A stretch of DNA of 64,000 bases from Deinococcus soli (ex Cha et al. 2016) (GCF_001007995.1 NZ_CP011389.1:558001-622000); one strand, 5' to 3'. Shown: positions 43,364 through 52,803, counted from the first letter of the stretch. Notes: generated by a model not told the origin, from the sequence alone. Numbers and translations: made by a program.

Positions 43364-44314
43364 CTACTGGTTGAACGGCTTTTCCTGAATGAGGGTGAAC
43401 CCCCGGGTCTTGAGCGGAGCCGGACTGGACTGCGTGAACACCCGGTCCTCCCGCAGCGTCTGGAGGCCCGTGCGGAGGCTGAGCCCCACCTGCACTGTGA
43501 CCAGCGCCGTGAGGAACCACGGCAGCACGCGCCGCCACACCGGACGCGGCGCCCACGGAGCCGCCGCCACCGCGCCCCCGGTGAACGCGGCCCGCAGTCG
43601 CCGCGCGTCCATCGCCAGGAGCAGCAGCGCCGCCAGCAGCAGGTGACCGCTGAACAGTTTCACCGGCACGTCGTAGAAGAGGTTCAGCGCGAACACGTTC
43701 GTCATCGTGACCGCCGCGACCAGCGCCCCTGCCGTCAGGGTGCGGCGGTGCATGAGCAGCAGCGCGGGCAGCACCTCGGCCACGCCCGCCACGAGCTGAT
43801 ACCCGGGACTGGCCGCCATGAACCGCCACAGCAGTCCCATCGGGCTGGACTCGCCGTACGTGCCCGCCAGCTGCCAGCTGTTCAGCAGCCCGAACTGCGA
43901 GAACGCGAACTTGCTCAGGCCATACATGGTCAGCCACCAGATCAGCACCAGCCGCAGGAACGTCCGCAGCGCCGCCCGCTGCCCCGCCGTGGGTGCCGTC
44001 CGCTGCCGCGCCGCCCAGACCAGCCCGGCGGCCACCGCCAGCAGCAGCAGGCACAGCGTCCACGCCCAGTCGAACGCCGTATCCCCACTGCCCGTCGGTT
44101 CGGGAATGGGCGGTACCGGCACCTGAAAGACCGCCCGGCTGACCACGTCCGCGAGCTGCCGCACGGCGGGCAATCCTTCCAGATGCAGGATCGGTTGCGT
44201 GCCGACACCCAGCGACAGGAACGCGTACGACGCCGGGAAGGTGAAGGCCAGCCGCCGCCAGAACGGACTGGCCGTCAGGGCGGGTTCAGCAGGGGCGGCG
44301 TTCAGGCTGGTCAC
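43364..44314 (-). CDS. multi-pass membrane protein, DoxX-like
   Basis: A 316-residue protein with about seven hydrophobic segments (for example WTLCLLLLAVAAGLVWAA, LVAGVAEVLPALLLMHRRTLTAGALVAAVTMTNVFALNLFYDVPVKLFSGHLLLAALLLLAM). The GVAEVLPALLL...NVFALNLFYDVPVK part resembles DoxX-type membrane proteins. The start is GTG at 44314 with CACACT seven bases upstream. It is convergent with the preceding lipoprotein gene, with six bases between stops. Confidence 0.68.
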   Translation of the reverse strand: MTSLNAAPAEPALTASPFWRRLAFTFPASYAFLSLGVGTQPILHLEGLPAVRQLADVVSRAVFQVPVPPIPEPTGSGDTAFDWAWTLCLLLLAVAAGLVWAARQRTAPTAGQRAALRTFLRLVLIWWLTMYGLSKFAFSQFGLLNSWQLAGTYGESSPMGLLWRFMAASPGYQLVAGVAEVLPALLLMHRRTLTAGALVAAVTMTNVFALNLFYDVPVKLFSGHLLLAALLLLAMDARRLRAAFTGGAVAAAPWAPRPVWRRVLPWFLTALVTVQVGLSLRTGLQTLREDRVFTQSSPAPLKTRGFTLIQEKPFNQ

Positions 44315-44472
44315 GCCTTCCAGTGTGCCCCGCGCCGCGCCACTGCGGGACCGCACCTGCCGCCTCCAACCGCTGCCCCGCGACCCGTTAGAATCCCTGT
44401 CGCTGCTCCTGCCTCCGTGGAGGCGTGGAAAGGCCCCGGAATCCATCCGTCAGGCTGAGAGGAGAGTCATAC

Positions 44473-45852
44473 ATGAAGGCAATGATCGTCACCTACGGGT
44501 GTCAGATGAACGAGTACGACACGCATCTGGTGCAGTCGCAACTCGTGAGTTTCGGGGCGGACATCGTGGACAGCGTGGACGTGGCCGATTTCGTGCTGCT
44601 GAACACCTGCGCCATCCGCGGGAAACCCGTCGAGAAGGTCCGCAGTCTGCTGGGCGACCTGCGCAAGATCAGGGCCCGCCGCCCCCTGGTGATCGGCATG
44701 ATGGGCTGCCTGGCGCAGCTGGAGGAAGGGCAGCAGATGGCGCGGAAGTTCGGCGTGGACATCCTGCTGGGGCCGGGCAGCCTGCTGGATATCGGGAAGG
44801 CGCTGGAGAGCAACGAGCGCTTCTGGGGTCTGGCGTTCCGGGATGAGCTGCACGATCACGTGCCGCCTGCGCCGGCGGGGCAGTTGCAGGCGCACCTGAC
44901 GATCATGCGGGGGTGTGATCATCACTGCACGTACTGCATCGTGCCGACGACGCGCGGGCCGCAGGTGAGCCGTCATCCGGACGACATCCTGCGGGAACTG
45001 GATTCGCTGCTGGTGGCGGGGGTGCAGGAGGTGACGCTACTGGGGCAGAACGTGAACGCGTACGGCGTGGATCAGGGGGCGCGCGTGGGCGGGTACCCGA
45101 GTTTCGCGAATCTGTTGCGGCTGGTGGGGCGCAGTGGGGTGCGGCGCGTGAAGTTCACGACGAGTCACCCGATGAACTTCACGGAGGACGTCGCGGCGGC
45201 CATGGCCGACACGCCCGCCATCTGCGAGTACGTGCACCTGCCAGTGCAGAGTGGCAGCAGCCGCGTGCTGCGGCGCATGGCGCGCGAGTACACGCGGGAG
45301 GATTACCTGCGGCACGTGGCGGACATCCGCAAGCACCTGCCGCACGCGGTCCTGGCGACGGACATCATCGTGGGATTCCCCGGCGAGACCGAGGAGGACT
45401 TCCAGGACACCCTGAGCCTGTACGACGAGGTCGGCTTCGACAGCGCGTACATGTTCGCGTACTCGCCCCGCCCCGGCACGCCCAGCTATAAGCACTTCGA
45501 CGACCTGCCGCGCGAGGTGAAGACCGAGCGGCTGGAGCGCCTGATCGCGCGGCAGAAGGAGTGGAGTGCCCGGAAGAACGCCGCGAAGGTCGGCACCATC
45601 CAGGAGTTGCTGCTGCGCGGCGAGGCGCACGACTCGGGCTTCCTGGAGGGCCACACGCGCGGCAACCACCCGACGGTGGTGCCCAAGGCGGTCGGCGTGA
45701 CCGGCCCCGGCGTGCACCTGGCGCGGATCGAGCACGCCACGCCGCACATGATGTACGCGACACTCGTGGATTCGGCCGGGAACGCCCTGCCGGAGCTGCC
45801 GAAGCTGAACCCGGAGGCCGCCGCGCTGACGTCGCCCCTGGCGATGGCCTGA
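44473..45852 (+). CDS. miaB: tRNA-2-methylthio-N6-dimethylallyladenosine synthase
   Basis: A 459-residue radical-SAM methylthiotransferase that adds the 2-methylthio group to i6A37 of tRNAs. The N-terminal UPF0004 domain has its three cluster cysteines (TYGCQMN Cys10, LNTCAI Cys46, MGCLAQ Cys79). The radical SAM motif is CDHHCTYC near residue 155, and the TRAM domain is at the end. GAGGAGAG lies seven bases before the ATG. Monocistronic. Confidence 0.96.
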   Translation: MKAMIVTYGCQMNEYDTHLVQSQLVSFGADIVDSVDVADFVLLNTCAIRGKPVEKVRSLLGDLRKIRARRPLVIGMMGCLAQLEEGQQMARKFGVDILLGPGSLLDIGKALESNERFWGLAFRDELHDHVPPAPAGQLQAHLTIMRGCDHHCTYCIVPTTRGPQVSRHPDDILRELDSLLVAGVQEVTLLGQNVNAYGVDQGARVGGYPSFANLLRLVGRSGVRRVKFTTSHPMNFTEDVAAAMADTPAICEYVHLPVQSGSSRVLRRMAREYTREDYLRHVADIRKHLPHAVLATDIIVGFPGETEEDFQDTLSLYDEVGFDSAYMFAYSPRPGTPSYKHFDDLPREVKTERLERLIARQKEWSARKNAAKVGTIQELLLRGEAHDSGFLEGHTRGNHPTVVPKAVGVTGPGVHLARIEHATPHMMYATLVDSAGNALPELPKLNPEAAALTSPLAMA

Positions 45853-45869
45853 CCGACCCCCACTGGACC

Positions 45870-45900
45870 GCGCCGCTTCCGCCTGTGCCGGGGGCGGCGC
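45870..45900 (+). terminator. hairpin after miaB
   Basis: GCGCCGC/GCGGCGC stem with a 17-base loop, 17 bases after the miaB stop. No T-run. Confidence 0.4.
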
Positions 45901-45981
45901 TCATGGTTCAGGGCGCGCCCACCAGACGCTTCTCAGGGAACCATCATGTTAAGGAGCAGTTCAGGCGCGAAAGTGAACCGC

Positions 45982-46482
45982 ATGAACAAAGTGATCCTCG
46001 CCGCGCTCGCCACCCCCCTCATCCTCGCCTCCTGCGGCACCGCGCTGGGCGGCAGTGACGGCAGCGAGAAAATCCTGAGCGTCACCACCAGCCACACCAG
46101 CGCCGGCGCGCCCGTCCTGTGCAACAGCGTGAACGGCGCCGACACCGGCACGCAGATCACCATCGCCCTCGCAGCCGCCGGGACCCTCCAGAACGTCAAG
46201 GTGAACCTCACCGACGCCGCCGGGAAGACCGTCGGCACCACCGACGTGTCCGGCAGCACCCTCCTGAAAGGCGACAAGGACGGCGAGTACAAACTGCCCG
46301 TCACCCGCCGCGCGAACGAGAGCCTCACCGTGAACACCGCCGTCACCAGCCCCGCCGCCGTCACCGTCAGCGGCACCCCCGTCGCCACGCTGAAGGCCGA
46401 CATCGTCATCAACCGCAGCCGCAGCAGCGTGAAACTGGCCAGCACGGTCGCGCTGCCCGTGTACGCCAGCTGCACGAAATAA
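45982..46482 (+). CDS. lipoprotein 1 of a tandem set of three
   Basis: A 166-residue lipoprotein (MNKVILAALATPLILASC, Cys18). The mature part is beta-rich with a disulfide-like cysteine pair (APVLCNSVN and YASCTK at the very end) and Thr/Val-rich strands. It is followed by two genes for proteins of the same design. AAGGAG lies far upstream, and the start follows the first good signal sequence. Function unknown. Confidence 0.75.
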   Translation: MNKVILAALATPLILASCGTALGGSDGSEKILSVTTSHTSAGAPVLCNSVNGADTGTQITIALAAAGTLQNVKVNLTDAAGKTVGTTDVSGSTLLKGDKDGEYKLPVTRRANESLTVNTAVTSPAAVTVSGTPVATLKADIVINRSRSSVKLASTVALPVYASCTK

Positions 46483-46504
46483 CCCCCCCGCGCCCCCGCA
46501 CCGG

Positions 46505-46523
46505 CCCCCGCCGCGCGCGGGGG
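46505..46523 (+). terminator. hairpin between lipoprotein genes 1 and 2
   Basis: CCCCCGC/GCGGGGG with a five-base loop, 22 bases after the first lipoprotein stop; no T-run. Confidence 0.4.
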
Positions 46524-46636
46524 TCCTGCCGTTCATGACCCGCATGAGGACACGGGCGGGCTGTTCCTTCATTTGTGCAGGGACGTTCAAGCGCGCCGTC
46601 ATGTTCACCGCGTGGGGGCGGCACACAGTGAGAGGC

Positions 46637-47227
46637 ATGAAGAAACTGATGCTGGCCGCGGCGGGACTGACGGGCATTCTGGCAAGTTGCGGGTCGTACG
46701 GCAGCGCTCCGGACGGAAGCGGGAACGCGCGCGTGGTGGACATCACCACGGAGTACACCCTACAGGGCAGCAGCCCGGCGCAGTACGTGGGCTGTGACGC
46801 CGTCTCGAACCCGACTGATCCGAGCCGAGCGACAAGTACGCAGGTCGTGGTGAAGTTCGCAACGGGGGGTAGCGTCACGCAGGTGGACGTGACGCTGAAG
46901 GGCACGACGAACAGCGATTACGACGAGACGCAAACGTTCACCGTCGGCGACCTGAGCAAAGACAGCTCTGGGAACTATCAGGCTGTGTTTGACTTCAAGT
47001 CTGCTACGAACGATTTCCTGCCCGCCAGTATCATCGTTGAACCGAACGACCCTGTCCGCACACCCCGAGCCGTCACCGCGTCGAACCTCGCCGGGTCGTT
47101 CTACGCCGATCTGAAGGTGTACACCAGCACAGGCTCCTCCTTCATGATCAGCAGCGTCAACCTCAGCAAGGTGAACGTGTACCGCAACTGCACCCTGGCT
47201 GGCACTGCCCAGCCCCTCACCAAGTAA
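46637..47227 (+). CDS. lipoprotein 2 of a tandem set of three
   Basis: A 196-residue lipoprotein (MKKLMLAAAGLTGILASC, Cys18). It shares with lipoprotein 1 the order signal, short Gly-rich linker, VxxITTxxT strand (VVDITTEYT versus ILSVTTSHT), a first cysteine after the second strand (YVGCDAV) and a last cysteine near the C terminus (YRNCTLAG). The bases just before the ATG (GTGAGAGGC) are identical to those of lipoprotein 3. Codon use is slightly less GC-biased than in neighbouring genes. Confidence 0.78.
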   Translation: MKKLMLAAAGLTGILASCGSYGSAPDGSGNARVVDITTEYTLQGSSPAQYVGCDAVSNPTDPSRATSTQVVVKFATGGSVTQVDVTLKGTTNSDYDETQTFTVGDLSKDSSGNYQAVFDFKSATNDFLPASIIVEPNDPVRTPRAVTASNLAGSFYADLKVYTSTGSSFMISSVNLSKVNVYRNCTLAGTAQPLTK

Positions 47228-47233
47228 TCGCCT

Positions 47234-47272
47234 GCCCCCCACATGGCCCCTGCCTTTTCGGTGGGGGCTTTG
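47234..47272 (+). terminator. intrinsic terminator after lipoprotein 2
   Basis: GCCCCCCAC pairs with GTGGGGGC; CTTTGGCTGTTTT follows. It lies seven bases after the stop codon. Confidence 0.7.
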
Positions 47273-47340
47273 GCTGTTTTCTCATGTCAGGTCAGCTACC
47301 CATCACGAGGGCGTCAGGTTCGGCGGGCAGAGTGAGAGGC

Positions 47341-47898
47341 ATGAAGAAGATCGCTCTGGCTGCCGCTGCCCTTGCCTCTGCCCTTGCCGGTTGTTCCGTG
47401 ACGGTCAGCGTGCCGGATTTCACGCCGGGTACGCAGCCCTCGCCGTCGCTGCGACTGAAGGAGTTCACGTACAGCACGCAGTACCGCACGGCTGCGGATT
47501 ACCGTGATCAGGACGGGACGTTCATTGCGGCCGGGTCGTACATCATCTGCGACAACAAGAGCACGACGATGTACGTGGATCTGGATTGGACGGGTGGCCT
47601 GAAGGAGGTCTACGCGCAGTTCGAGGGTCTGAAGACGGGTGGCACGAAGAACTTCAGCTTCTACTCGTATGGTGCGGCGGATTACAGCGGGTCGGGTCTG
47701 CTGAGCGCGACGTTCGGTCCGGGCACGGCGCCCCTGGGTCTGCCCGGTCAGCTGGGCGCGCAGGCGATCGTGGTGAACCCGGTGATTCTGGACGTGAAGG
47801 GCAACACGTTCGTGAAAGTGCAGGGTGTGGACGAGGCGGGGCGGTACAGCAACGTGCTGGAGTCGGCGCAGGCGTTCCCGGTCGTGGACTGCCAGTAA
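47341..47898 (+). CDS. lipoprotein 3 of a tandem set of three
   Basis: A 185-residue lipoprotein (MKKIALAAAALASALAGC, Cys18), beta-rich, with one internal cysteine (YIICDNKS) and one at the end (VVDCQ), the same spacing idea as its two neighbours. GTGAGAGGC precedes the ATG, as in lipoprotein 2. It ends before a strong two-way hairpin. Likely a diverged duplicate; function unknown. Confidence 0.76.
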   Translation: MKKIALAAAALASALAGCSVTVSVPDFTPGTQPSPSLRLKEFTYSTQYRTAADYRDQDGTFIAAGSYIICDNKSTTMYVDLDWTGGLKEVYAQFEGLKTGGTKNFSFYSYGAADYSGSGLLSATFGPGTAPLGLPGQLGAQAIVVNPVILDVKGNTFVKVQGVDEAGRYSNVLESAQAFPVVDCQ

Positions 47899-47911
47899 GC
47901 GTCACGTGATG

Positions 47912-47941
47912 CGCGCCGCCCCGGTTGCCTGGGGCGGCGCG
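47912..47941. terminator. bidirectional terminator
   Basis: CGCGCCGCCCC/GGGGCGGCGCG, a perfect 11-bp stem with an eight-base loop between two convergent genes. Confidence 0.75.
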
Positions 47942-47954
47942 TTGCTGTGGGGGT

Positions 47955-48905
47955 TCAGGTCAGGGGGGTGAGGCCCGCCTCGATCTGCGCGCGGTGCGGT
48001 TCGAGGAACGGCGCGAGGATCAGGGTTTCGCCCAGGTGGTCGGGGTGTTCGTCGACGGCGAAGCCGGGGCCGTCGGTGGCGAGTTCGATCAGGATGCCCT
48101 GCGGTTCGCGGTAGTAGATGCTCTGGAACCAGTGGCGGTCGACCTCGCCGCTGGTGCGCAGGCCCAGGCTGCTCAGGTGGGTGTTCCAGTTGTGGTACTG
48201 ATCGTCGTGGACGCGCAGGGCGATGTGGTGCACGCCGCCCGCGCCGGGCCGGGCCGGGGGCAGGGTGGGGTCGATGCGCAGGTGCAGTTCGGCGTGCGGC
48301 CCGCCGCCTTGCATGGCGTACACGTGGATGGTGCGCCCTGGTTGTTCGGGGTCGGGGTAGGTGCCTGCGGGGGTGAGGTGGTAGGCGCGTTCGAGGACGC
48401 GGGTGGTGGGGAACAGGTTCGGGAGGGTCAGTTCGCTGGGGCCCAGGCCGAGGATCTGTTTGTCTACGGGGATGGGGCTGGCGTCCCAGGGGGTGCCGTC
48501 TGGGCCGCCCTCGACGAGGCTGAGGCGCTGGCCTTCGGGGTCGCTGAAGTCCAGGTGGGGGCGGCCGTGGCGGGTGACGGGCGTGACGGGGGTGCCGCTG
48601 GCGGTCAGGTGTGCCTGCCACCAGTCGAGGGTGCCGGTGGGGACGCGCAGGCTGGTGCGGCTGACGCTGTGGTTGCCGGGTTGTTCGCGGGGGACGTCCC
48701 ACTGGAAGAAGGTGAGGTCGCTGCCGGGGGTGCCGTCGCGGTCGGCGTAGAAGAGGTGGTAGGCGGTGACGTCGTCCTGGTTGACGGTTTTTTTCACGAG
48801 GCGCAGGCCGAGGGTCTGGGTGTAGTACTGGAGGTTGGCGCGGGCGTCGGCGGTGACGGCGGTGACGTGGTGCAGGCCGTGCGGGGTGAGGGGCGTGGTG
48901 GTCAT
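47955..48905 (-). CDS. ring-cleaving dioxygenase/glyoxalase-family protein (MhqO type)
   Basis: A 316-residue protein with two vicinal-oxygen-chelate halves. The first begins GLHHVTAVTADARANLQYYTQTLGLRLVKKTVNQDD and the second GGVHHIALRVHDDQYHNW; metal ligands are His in LHHVT, His in VHHIA and Glu in ILIELATDGPGF. This matches the MhqO/MhqA-like hydroquinone dioxygenase group that protects against quinones. The start at 48905 has TAGAGT six bases upstream; an upstream GTG would lie in the promoter. A TTGATGTTAA site at 48924-48933 may bind a MarR-type repressor. Confidence 0.87.
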   Translation of the reverse strand: MTTTPLTPHGLHHVTAVTADARANLQYYTQTLGLRLVKKTVNQDDVTAYHLFYADRDGTPGSDLTFFQWDVPREQPGNHSVSRTSLRVPTGTLDWWQAHLTASGTPVTPVTRHGRPHLDFSDPEGQRLSLVEGGPDGTPWDASPIPVDKQILGLGPSELTLPNLFPTTRVLERAYHLTPAGTYPDPEQPGRTIHVYAMQGGGPHAELHLRIDPTLPPARPGAGGVHHIALRVHDDQYHNWNTHLSSLGLRTSGEVDRHWFQSIYYREPQGILIELATDGPGFAVDEHPDHLGETLILAPFLEPHRAQIEAGLTPLT

Positions 48906-48923
48906 GCCCACACTCTAATTCGT

Positions 48924-48933
48924 TTGATGTTAA
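48924..48933 (-). promoter_or_regulatory. possible MarR-type operator
   Basis: TTGATGTTAA, inside a wider imperfect TCGTTT...AAGCGA inverted repeat, just upstream of the TAGAGT -10 of the dioxygenase gene. MarR regulators often control this enzyme family. Found by eye only. Confidence 0.3.
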
Positions 48934-49083
48934 GCGATTGTGACGAGCCGACAGCCACCCCTGCCGCATCCGGGGAGCAGGCAGGCCGGCGCAACCGCAA
49001 CAGCGAGCACCTGCGATCAACGGCGGTCGGAAGTGGACTGGAAGAGCGCACCGTCGGCCCCACGACGGAATGGGACACTGCGG

Positions 49084-50271
49084 TCAGACCGGAGTGGTCA
49101 GGGCGTCCCGGACAGCCTGCGCGAACAGGTCCGGGCGCGGCGTACTGCCCTGCGCGAGATCCGGGCGGCCCCCACCCTTCCCGCCGCTGGCGGTCAGCGC
49201 GGCGCGCAGCACCCCCCCGGCGTTCACGGCCGGGTGCGCGCTGCCGATGCCGACGCGGCCCTCGCCCGTCACCGCCGCGACCACCGCACCCGCCGGGAGG
49301 TCCGTCAGGGTCGCCTGAAGGCCCGCCGGATCAGGCAACGTCACGACACGCAGGGTCACGTCCCCGAGCGTCTCGGTGGGCGCGGCGTCCCGGAGTGCGC
49401 GGGCGTGCGTGGCGTGCAGGGCGTCCACCTGCGCGGCCAGCGCGGCGCGCTCGGCGGTCAGCGCCTCGACGCGTTCCGTCAGGCGCTCGACCGGCACGCT
49501 GAACCCCTGCGCGAGGCGCCGGGCGTCCGCGTACACGCCGCCCAGGTACGCGCTGGCCTCCTCGCCCGCCATGAAGGTCACGCGGGTCACGCCGCCCCTC
49601 ACGCGCTCCGTGCGCAGGATCACGACCGGGGCGGCCATGCTGGCACGCGGGACGTGCGTACCGCCGCAGGCGCTCACGTCGAACGGCGTGCCGTCCGCGC
49701 GGCGGTAGATGACCAGCCGCGTGTCACCGCGCACCTTCGACTCGCGCCGCAGCGGGTAGCGGGGCAGCTCGGCCTCGGGCACGACCGGAGTGTCCAGGGT
49801 CAGCTCGTCGCGGCCCAGCGTCTCGCGCAGCAGCGTCTCGGCGGCCCGTACGTGCGACTCGGCGGGCTCGCCACTCAGGTCGATGGTGCACTCGGGGGCG
49901 TTCATGTTCACCGCCACCACCTCGAACACCGGGTTCACCTGCACGAACGCCTGGGCGAGCAGGTGCTCGGCGCTGTGGCGCTGCATGTGCCGCCAGCGGC
50001 GGTCCCGGTCCACGTTGCCCTGCACCGTCTGCCCGACCGGGGGGAGCATGCCGTCCAGCGCGTGCCAGATCAGCCCGGTGGCCTTGTCGCGGCGGCTGCC
50101 GGTCACGCGGGCCTCGCCTTCAGGCCAGCGCAGCGTGCCCGTATCGGCCGCCTGCCCGCCCGCGTCCGGGTACAGGGCGGTGGCGTCCAGCGCGACCGCC
50201 TGCCCTTGCGCGTGCGTGACGGTGCCGGTGAAGGTCATCAGGGTGCTGTCGTGGTACAGGGGGCGGGTCAT
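49084..50271 (-). CDS. alanyl-tRNA editing protein, long AlaX type with DHHA1
   Basis: A 395-residue free-standing relative of the AlaRS editing region. An N-terminal beta-barrel (LYHDSTLMTFTGTV... ALYPDAGGQAADTG) leads to the zinc-binding editing domain with HSAEHLL (His99, His103) and CGGTH near residue 203. A coiled coil (VERLTERVEALTAERAALAAQVDAL) and a C-terminal DHHA1 domain (GGKGGGRPDLAQG) follow. It should remove serine or glycine wrongly attached to tRNA(Ala). TACCCT lies seven bases before the ATG. Confidence 0.92.
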   Translation of the reverse strand: MTRPLYHDSTLMTFTGTVTHAQGQAVALDATALYPDAGGQAADTGTLRWPEGEARVTGSRRDKATGLIWHALDGMLPPVGQTVQGNVDRDRRWRHMQRHSAEHLLAQAFVQVNPVFEVVAVNMNAPECTIDLSGEPAESHVRAAETLLRETLGRDELTLDTPVVPEAELPRYPLRRESKVRGDTRLVIYRRADGTPFDVSACGGTHVPRASMAAPVVILRTERVRGGVTRVTFMAGEEASAYLGGVYADARRLAQGFSVPVERLTERVEALTAERAALAAQVDALHATHARALRDAAPTETLGDVTLRVVTLPDPAGLQATLTDLPAGAVVAAVTGEGRVGIGSAHPAVNAGGVLRAALTASGGKGGGRPDLAQGSTPRPDLFAQAVRDALTTPV

Positions 50272-50432
50272 GCCGCCCAGGGTAGCGCCGCCGACCTCAC
50301 GGTCACCTCAAGGCCACGTAAATTCACCGTCAAGAGCGGCTGAACATTTCATTGCGGCAGCATCAGACGCACTTTCCTACACTGGGGTCATTCAAGCGGG
50401 AGCGGTGTTCGCCCCTCATTCAGGAGGAACGT

Positions 50433-50627
50433 ATGTCGAACTTCGGAATCTACATGATCGGGATCATCGTGCTGATCGTGGCCCTGTTCATCGCCGGGAA
50501 CGCCTTCGCGTGGCCGCAGTCCTACACCCTGATCGGCGCGGTCGTGCTGCTGGGCATCGGCATTCTGGCGGGCGTGACGAGCACCAAGCGCCGCGACCCC
50601 CCCGCCGGTGATCCGCCCGTCCGCTGA
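50433..50627 (+). CDS. 64-residue membrane protein
   Basis: A very small protein with two hydrophobic segments (YMIGIIVLIVALFIAGNAFAW and YTLIGAVVLLGIGILAGVTS), and a short basic/Pro tail (TKRRDPPAGDPPVR). AGGAGG lies five bases before the ATG and an upstream TACACT (50379-50384) could be the -10 box. A strong hairpin follows. Function unknown. Confidence 0.72.
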   Translation: MSNFGIYMIGIIVLIVALFIAGNAFAWPQSYTLIGAVVLLGIGILAGVTSTKRRDPPAGDPPVR

Positions 50628-50647
50628 TCCCCCCTGGCCCCCAACGT

Positions 50648-50680
50648 CAATCGCCCCGACCACTCCGGCCGGGGCGATTG
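50648..50680. terminator. bidirectional terminator
   Basis: CAATCGCCCCG/CGGGGCGATTG, a perfect 11-bp stem between the small membrane protein gene and the convergent exporter gene. Confidence 0.8.
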
Positions 50681-50694
50681 CATGTGAGGAATGG

Positions 50695-52803
50695 TCAGAT
50701 TTCCACGTGGGCGGGCTGGGCGCGTTCGCCCTTGGCGCGGCGTGGAATTTCCAGGTTCGGCATCATCAGCGTGGCCAGGAAGGCCAGCGCGGCGACGATG
50801 ATCGAGTAACGGTAGATGGAGCTGATGGTGTCCGCGAACGCGACCTTGGCGGCGCGGGCGCTGGCGAGCGTGATCTTCTCGCCGTCATTCACGCCACTCA
50901 GGGCGCCGCTCAGGGCCTGCTCGGTGGCCTGCTGCTCGGCCTGGGCTTCACCCTGGTCGAGGCCCTGCTTGATCCCCGCGAGAATCTGCGCGCGGGCCTG
51001 CGGGCTGGCCAGGGCGGGCGCGGGAATCTTCGCGAGGTTGTCGCGCAGCGCCTGCGGCAGCTGGGGGTTGGCGGCGAGGGCCTGCACCTGCGCGGCGTCG
51101 CCGCTGTTCACGGCCTGCTCGACCGTGGCGTAGGTCTGCGCGAAGCTGGCCTTGACCTGGGCGGGCACGCCACCTGCGGGGATGCCGGTCAGCTGCTTAC
51201 GGGCGTCTTCGGGCAGGGACTTGATGAACGGGTCGTTCTTCACGGCCGTCAGGGCCTGCTGGTCGCCGGTCTGGATGGCTTTCGTGATGTTCTCGCGCAG
51301 CGTGGCGAAGCGCACCTTGACGTCCTCGGGGTTCTCGGGGGTGGCGTTGCGGTCACCGGTGGGCGCGTTGCCGCTCCTGATGTCGTCGCTGATCTTCTGG
51401 AGGGTGGTGGCGACGGTGCCCTGGTTGCTGGCGGCCTGCGCGGCGAACTGCGTGGCGAGGTTGCTGCTCACCCCGGCGGTGAGGATCGCGCCGAAGATGG
51501 CGGTGCCGATGGTGCTGCCCATCTGCTGGAAGAACTGCCCGGCGCTGGTCGCCACGCCGATCTCCCAGGGTTTGACGGCCAGTTGCAGCGCGGTGGTGTA
51601 CAGCGGCAGGGCGGGGCCGAGGCCCAGGCCCAGCAGGACCATGCGGATCACGACGCTGGTGTAGCTGCTGTCGGCGTTCAGGGTGCTCAGCGCGAAGAAG
51701 CCCAGCCCGGCAGTGATCAGGCCGATCAGCATCAGGGGCTTGTAGCGGCCCATGCGGCTGGCGATCTGGCCGCTGCCGATCGCGCCGATGATCAGACCGA
51801 CCGTCAGGGGGATGGTGGCGGTCCCGGCGGCGGTGGCGCTGACCCCCTGCACCTGCACGAGGTACAGGCTGAGGAACAGGATCGCGCCCAGGAATCCGGC
51901 GCCGATCATGAAGCGCGCCAGGGCGCCCCAGGCGAAGGTGGGGTTCCTGAACAGCGTGAGGGGCAGGATGGGGCTCTCGTGGCGGCTCTCGACGAACAGG
52001 AACGCGATCAGGCTCACGGCGCTCAGGCCGAACAGGCCCAGAATCTCCGGGCTGCCCCAGGCGTAGTTGCCGTCGGCGCCCCAGGTGAGGGCCAGCAGGA
52101 GCGGCACGGCGAACACCAGGATCAGGAACGCGCCCAGCCAGTCCACGCGGGCTTTCAGGCCGCTGGCGAGGCGGGGCATCTTGCTGGCGATGAACGCCAG
52201 GGCGATCAGGCCGATGGGCAGGTTCACGTAGAACACCCAGCGCCACGACACCTGGTCGGTCAGGAAGCCGCCCAGCAGCGGGCCGATGACGCTGCTCAGG
52301 CCGAACACGGCGCCGAACAGGCCCTGGTAGCGGGGACGGTCGACGGGTTCGAACAGGTCGGCGATGATCGCGAACGCCACCGAGCCGAGCGCGGCGGCGC
52401 CGACGCCCTGCAGGCCGCGGAACACCACGAGCTGCATCATGCCGCCGCCGAACAGGTTGCCCAGGAAGGGTTCACCCGCGAGGCCGCACAGGGCGCTGCC
52501 GATCAGGAAAATCACGATGCCGATCATCAGGATAGGTTTGCGGCCGTACAGGTCGGACAGTTTCCCGTAGATGGGCACCAGTGCGGTGTTCGTCAGCAGG
52601 TACGCGGTGGTGACCCAGGAGTACAGGCTCAGGCCGTCCAGTTCCTGCGTGATGCGCGGCAGGGCGGTGGAGACGATGGTCTGGTCCAGCGCGCTGAGGA
52701 ACAGACCCAGCAGCACGCCGAAGAGGATCAGGCGTTTGGTGGGCATGTCGAGGGTCTTGGCGTAGTCGATACGCCCTTCGGGTTCGGCGGTGTGTGCGCT
52801 CAT
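50695..52803 (-). CDS. DHA2 (EmrB/QacA) MFS drug exporter with a large extra loop
   Basis: A 702-residue exporter of the 14-helix type: LFGVLLGLFLSALDQTIVSTALPRI in helix 1, GKLSDLYGRKPILMIG (motif A), VVFRGLQGVGAAALGS, and motif C-like GAVFGLSSVIGPLLGGFL. It is about 200 residues longer than usual. The excess is a soluble, Ala/Gln-rich segment between the 13th helix (IGTAIFGAILTAGVS) and the last (YSIIVAALAFLATLMMP), about residues 490-670. Its ATG overlaps the MarR stop by four bases, so the pair is one operon. Confidence 0.93.
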   Translation of the reverse strand: MSAHTAEPEGRIDYAKTLDMPTKRLILFGVLLGLFLSALDQTIVSTALPRITQELDGLSLYSWVTTAYLLTNTALVPIYGKLSDLYGRKPILMIGIVIFLIGSALCGLAGEPFLGNLFGGGMMQLVVFRGLQGVGAAALGSVAFAIIADLFEPVDRPRYQGLFGAVFGLSSVIGPLLGGFLTDQVSWRWVFYVNLPIGLIALAFIASKMPRLASGLKARVDWLGAFLILVFAVPLLLALTWGADGNYAWGSPEILGLFGLSAVSLIAFLFVESRHESPILPLTLFRNPTFAWGALARFMIGAGFLGAILFLSLYLVQVQGVSATAAGTATIPLTVGLIIGAIGSGQIASRMGRYKPLMLIGLITAGLGFFALSTLNADSSYTSVVIRMVLLGLGLGPALPLYTTALQLAVKPWEIGVATSAGQFFQQMGSTIGTAIFGAILTAGVSSNLATQFAAQAASNQGTVATTLQKISDDIRSGNAPTGDRNATPENPEDVKVRFATLRENITKAIQTGDQQALTAVKNDPFIKSLPEDARKQLTGIPAGGVPAQVKASFAQTYATVEQAVNSGDAAQVQALAANPQLPQALRDNLAKIPAPALASPQARAQILAGIKQGLDQGEAQAEQQATEQALSGALSGVNDGEKITLASARAAKVAFADTISSIYRYSIIVAALAFLATLMMPNLEIPRRAKGERAQPAHVEI

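Noticed and set aside
46441..46640. GC-rich palindromic sequence between lipoprotein genes as a small RNA gene
   Set aside because: The palindrome is explained by a terminator-like hairpin just after the first lipoprotein stop; no independent promoter was seen.
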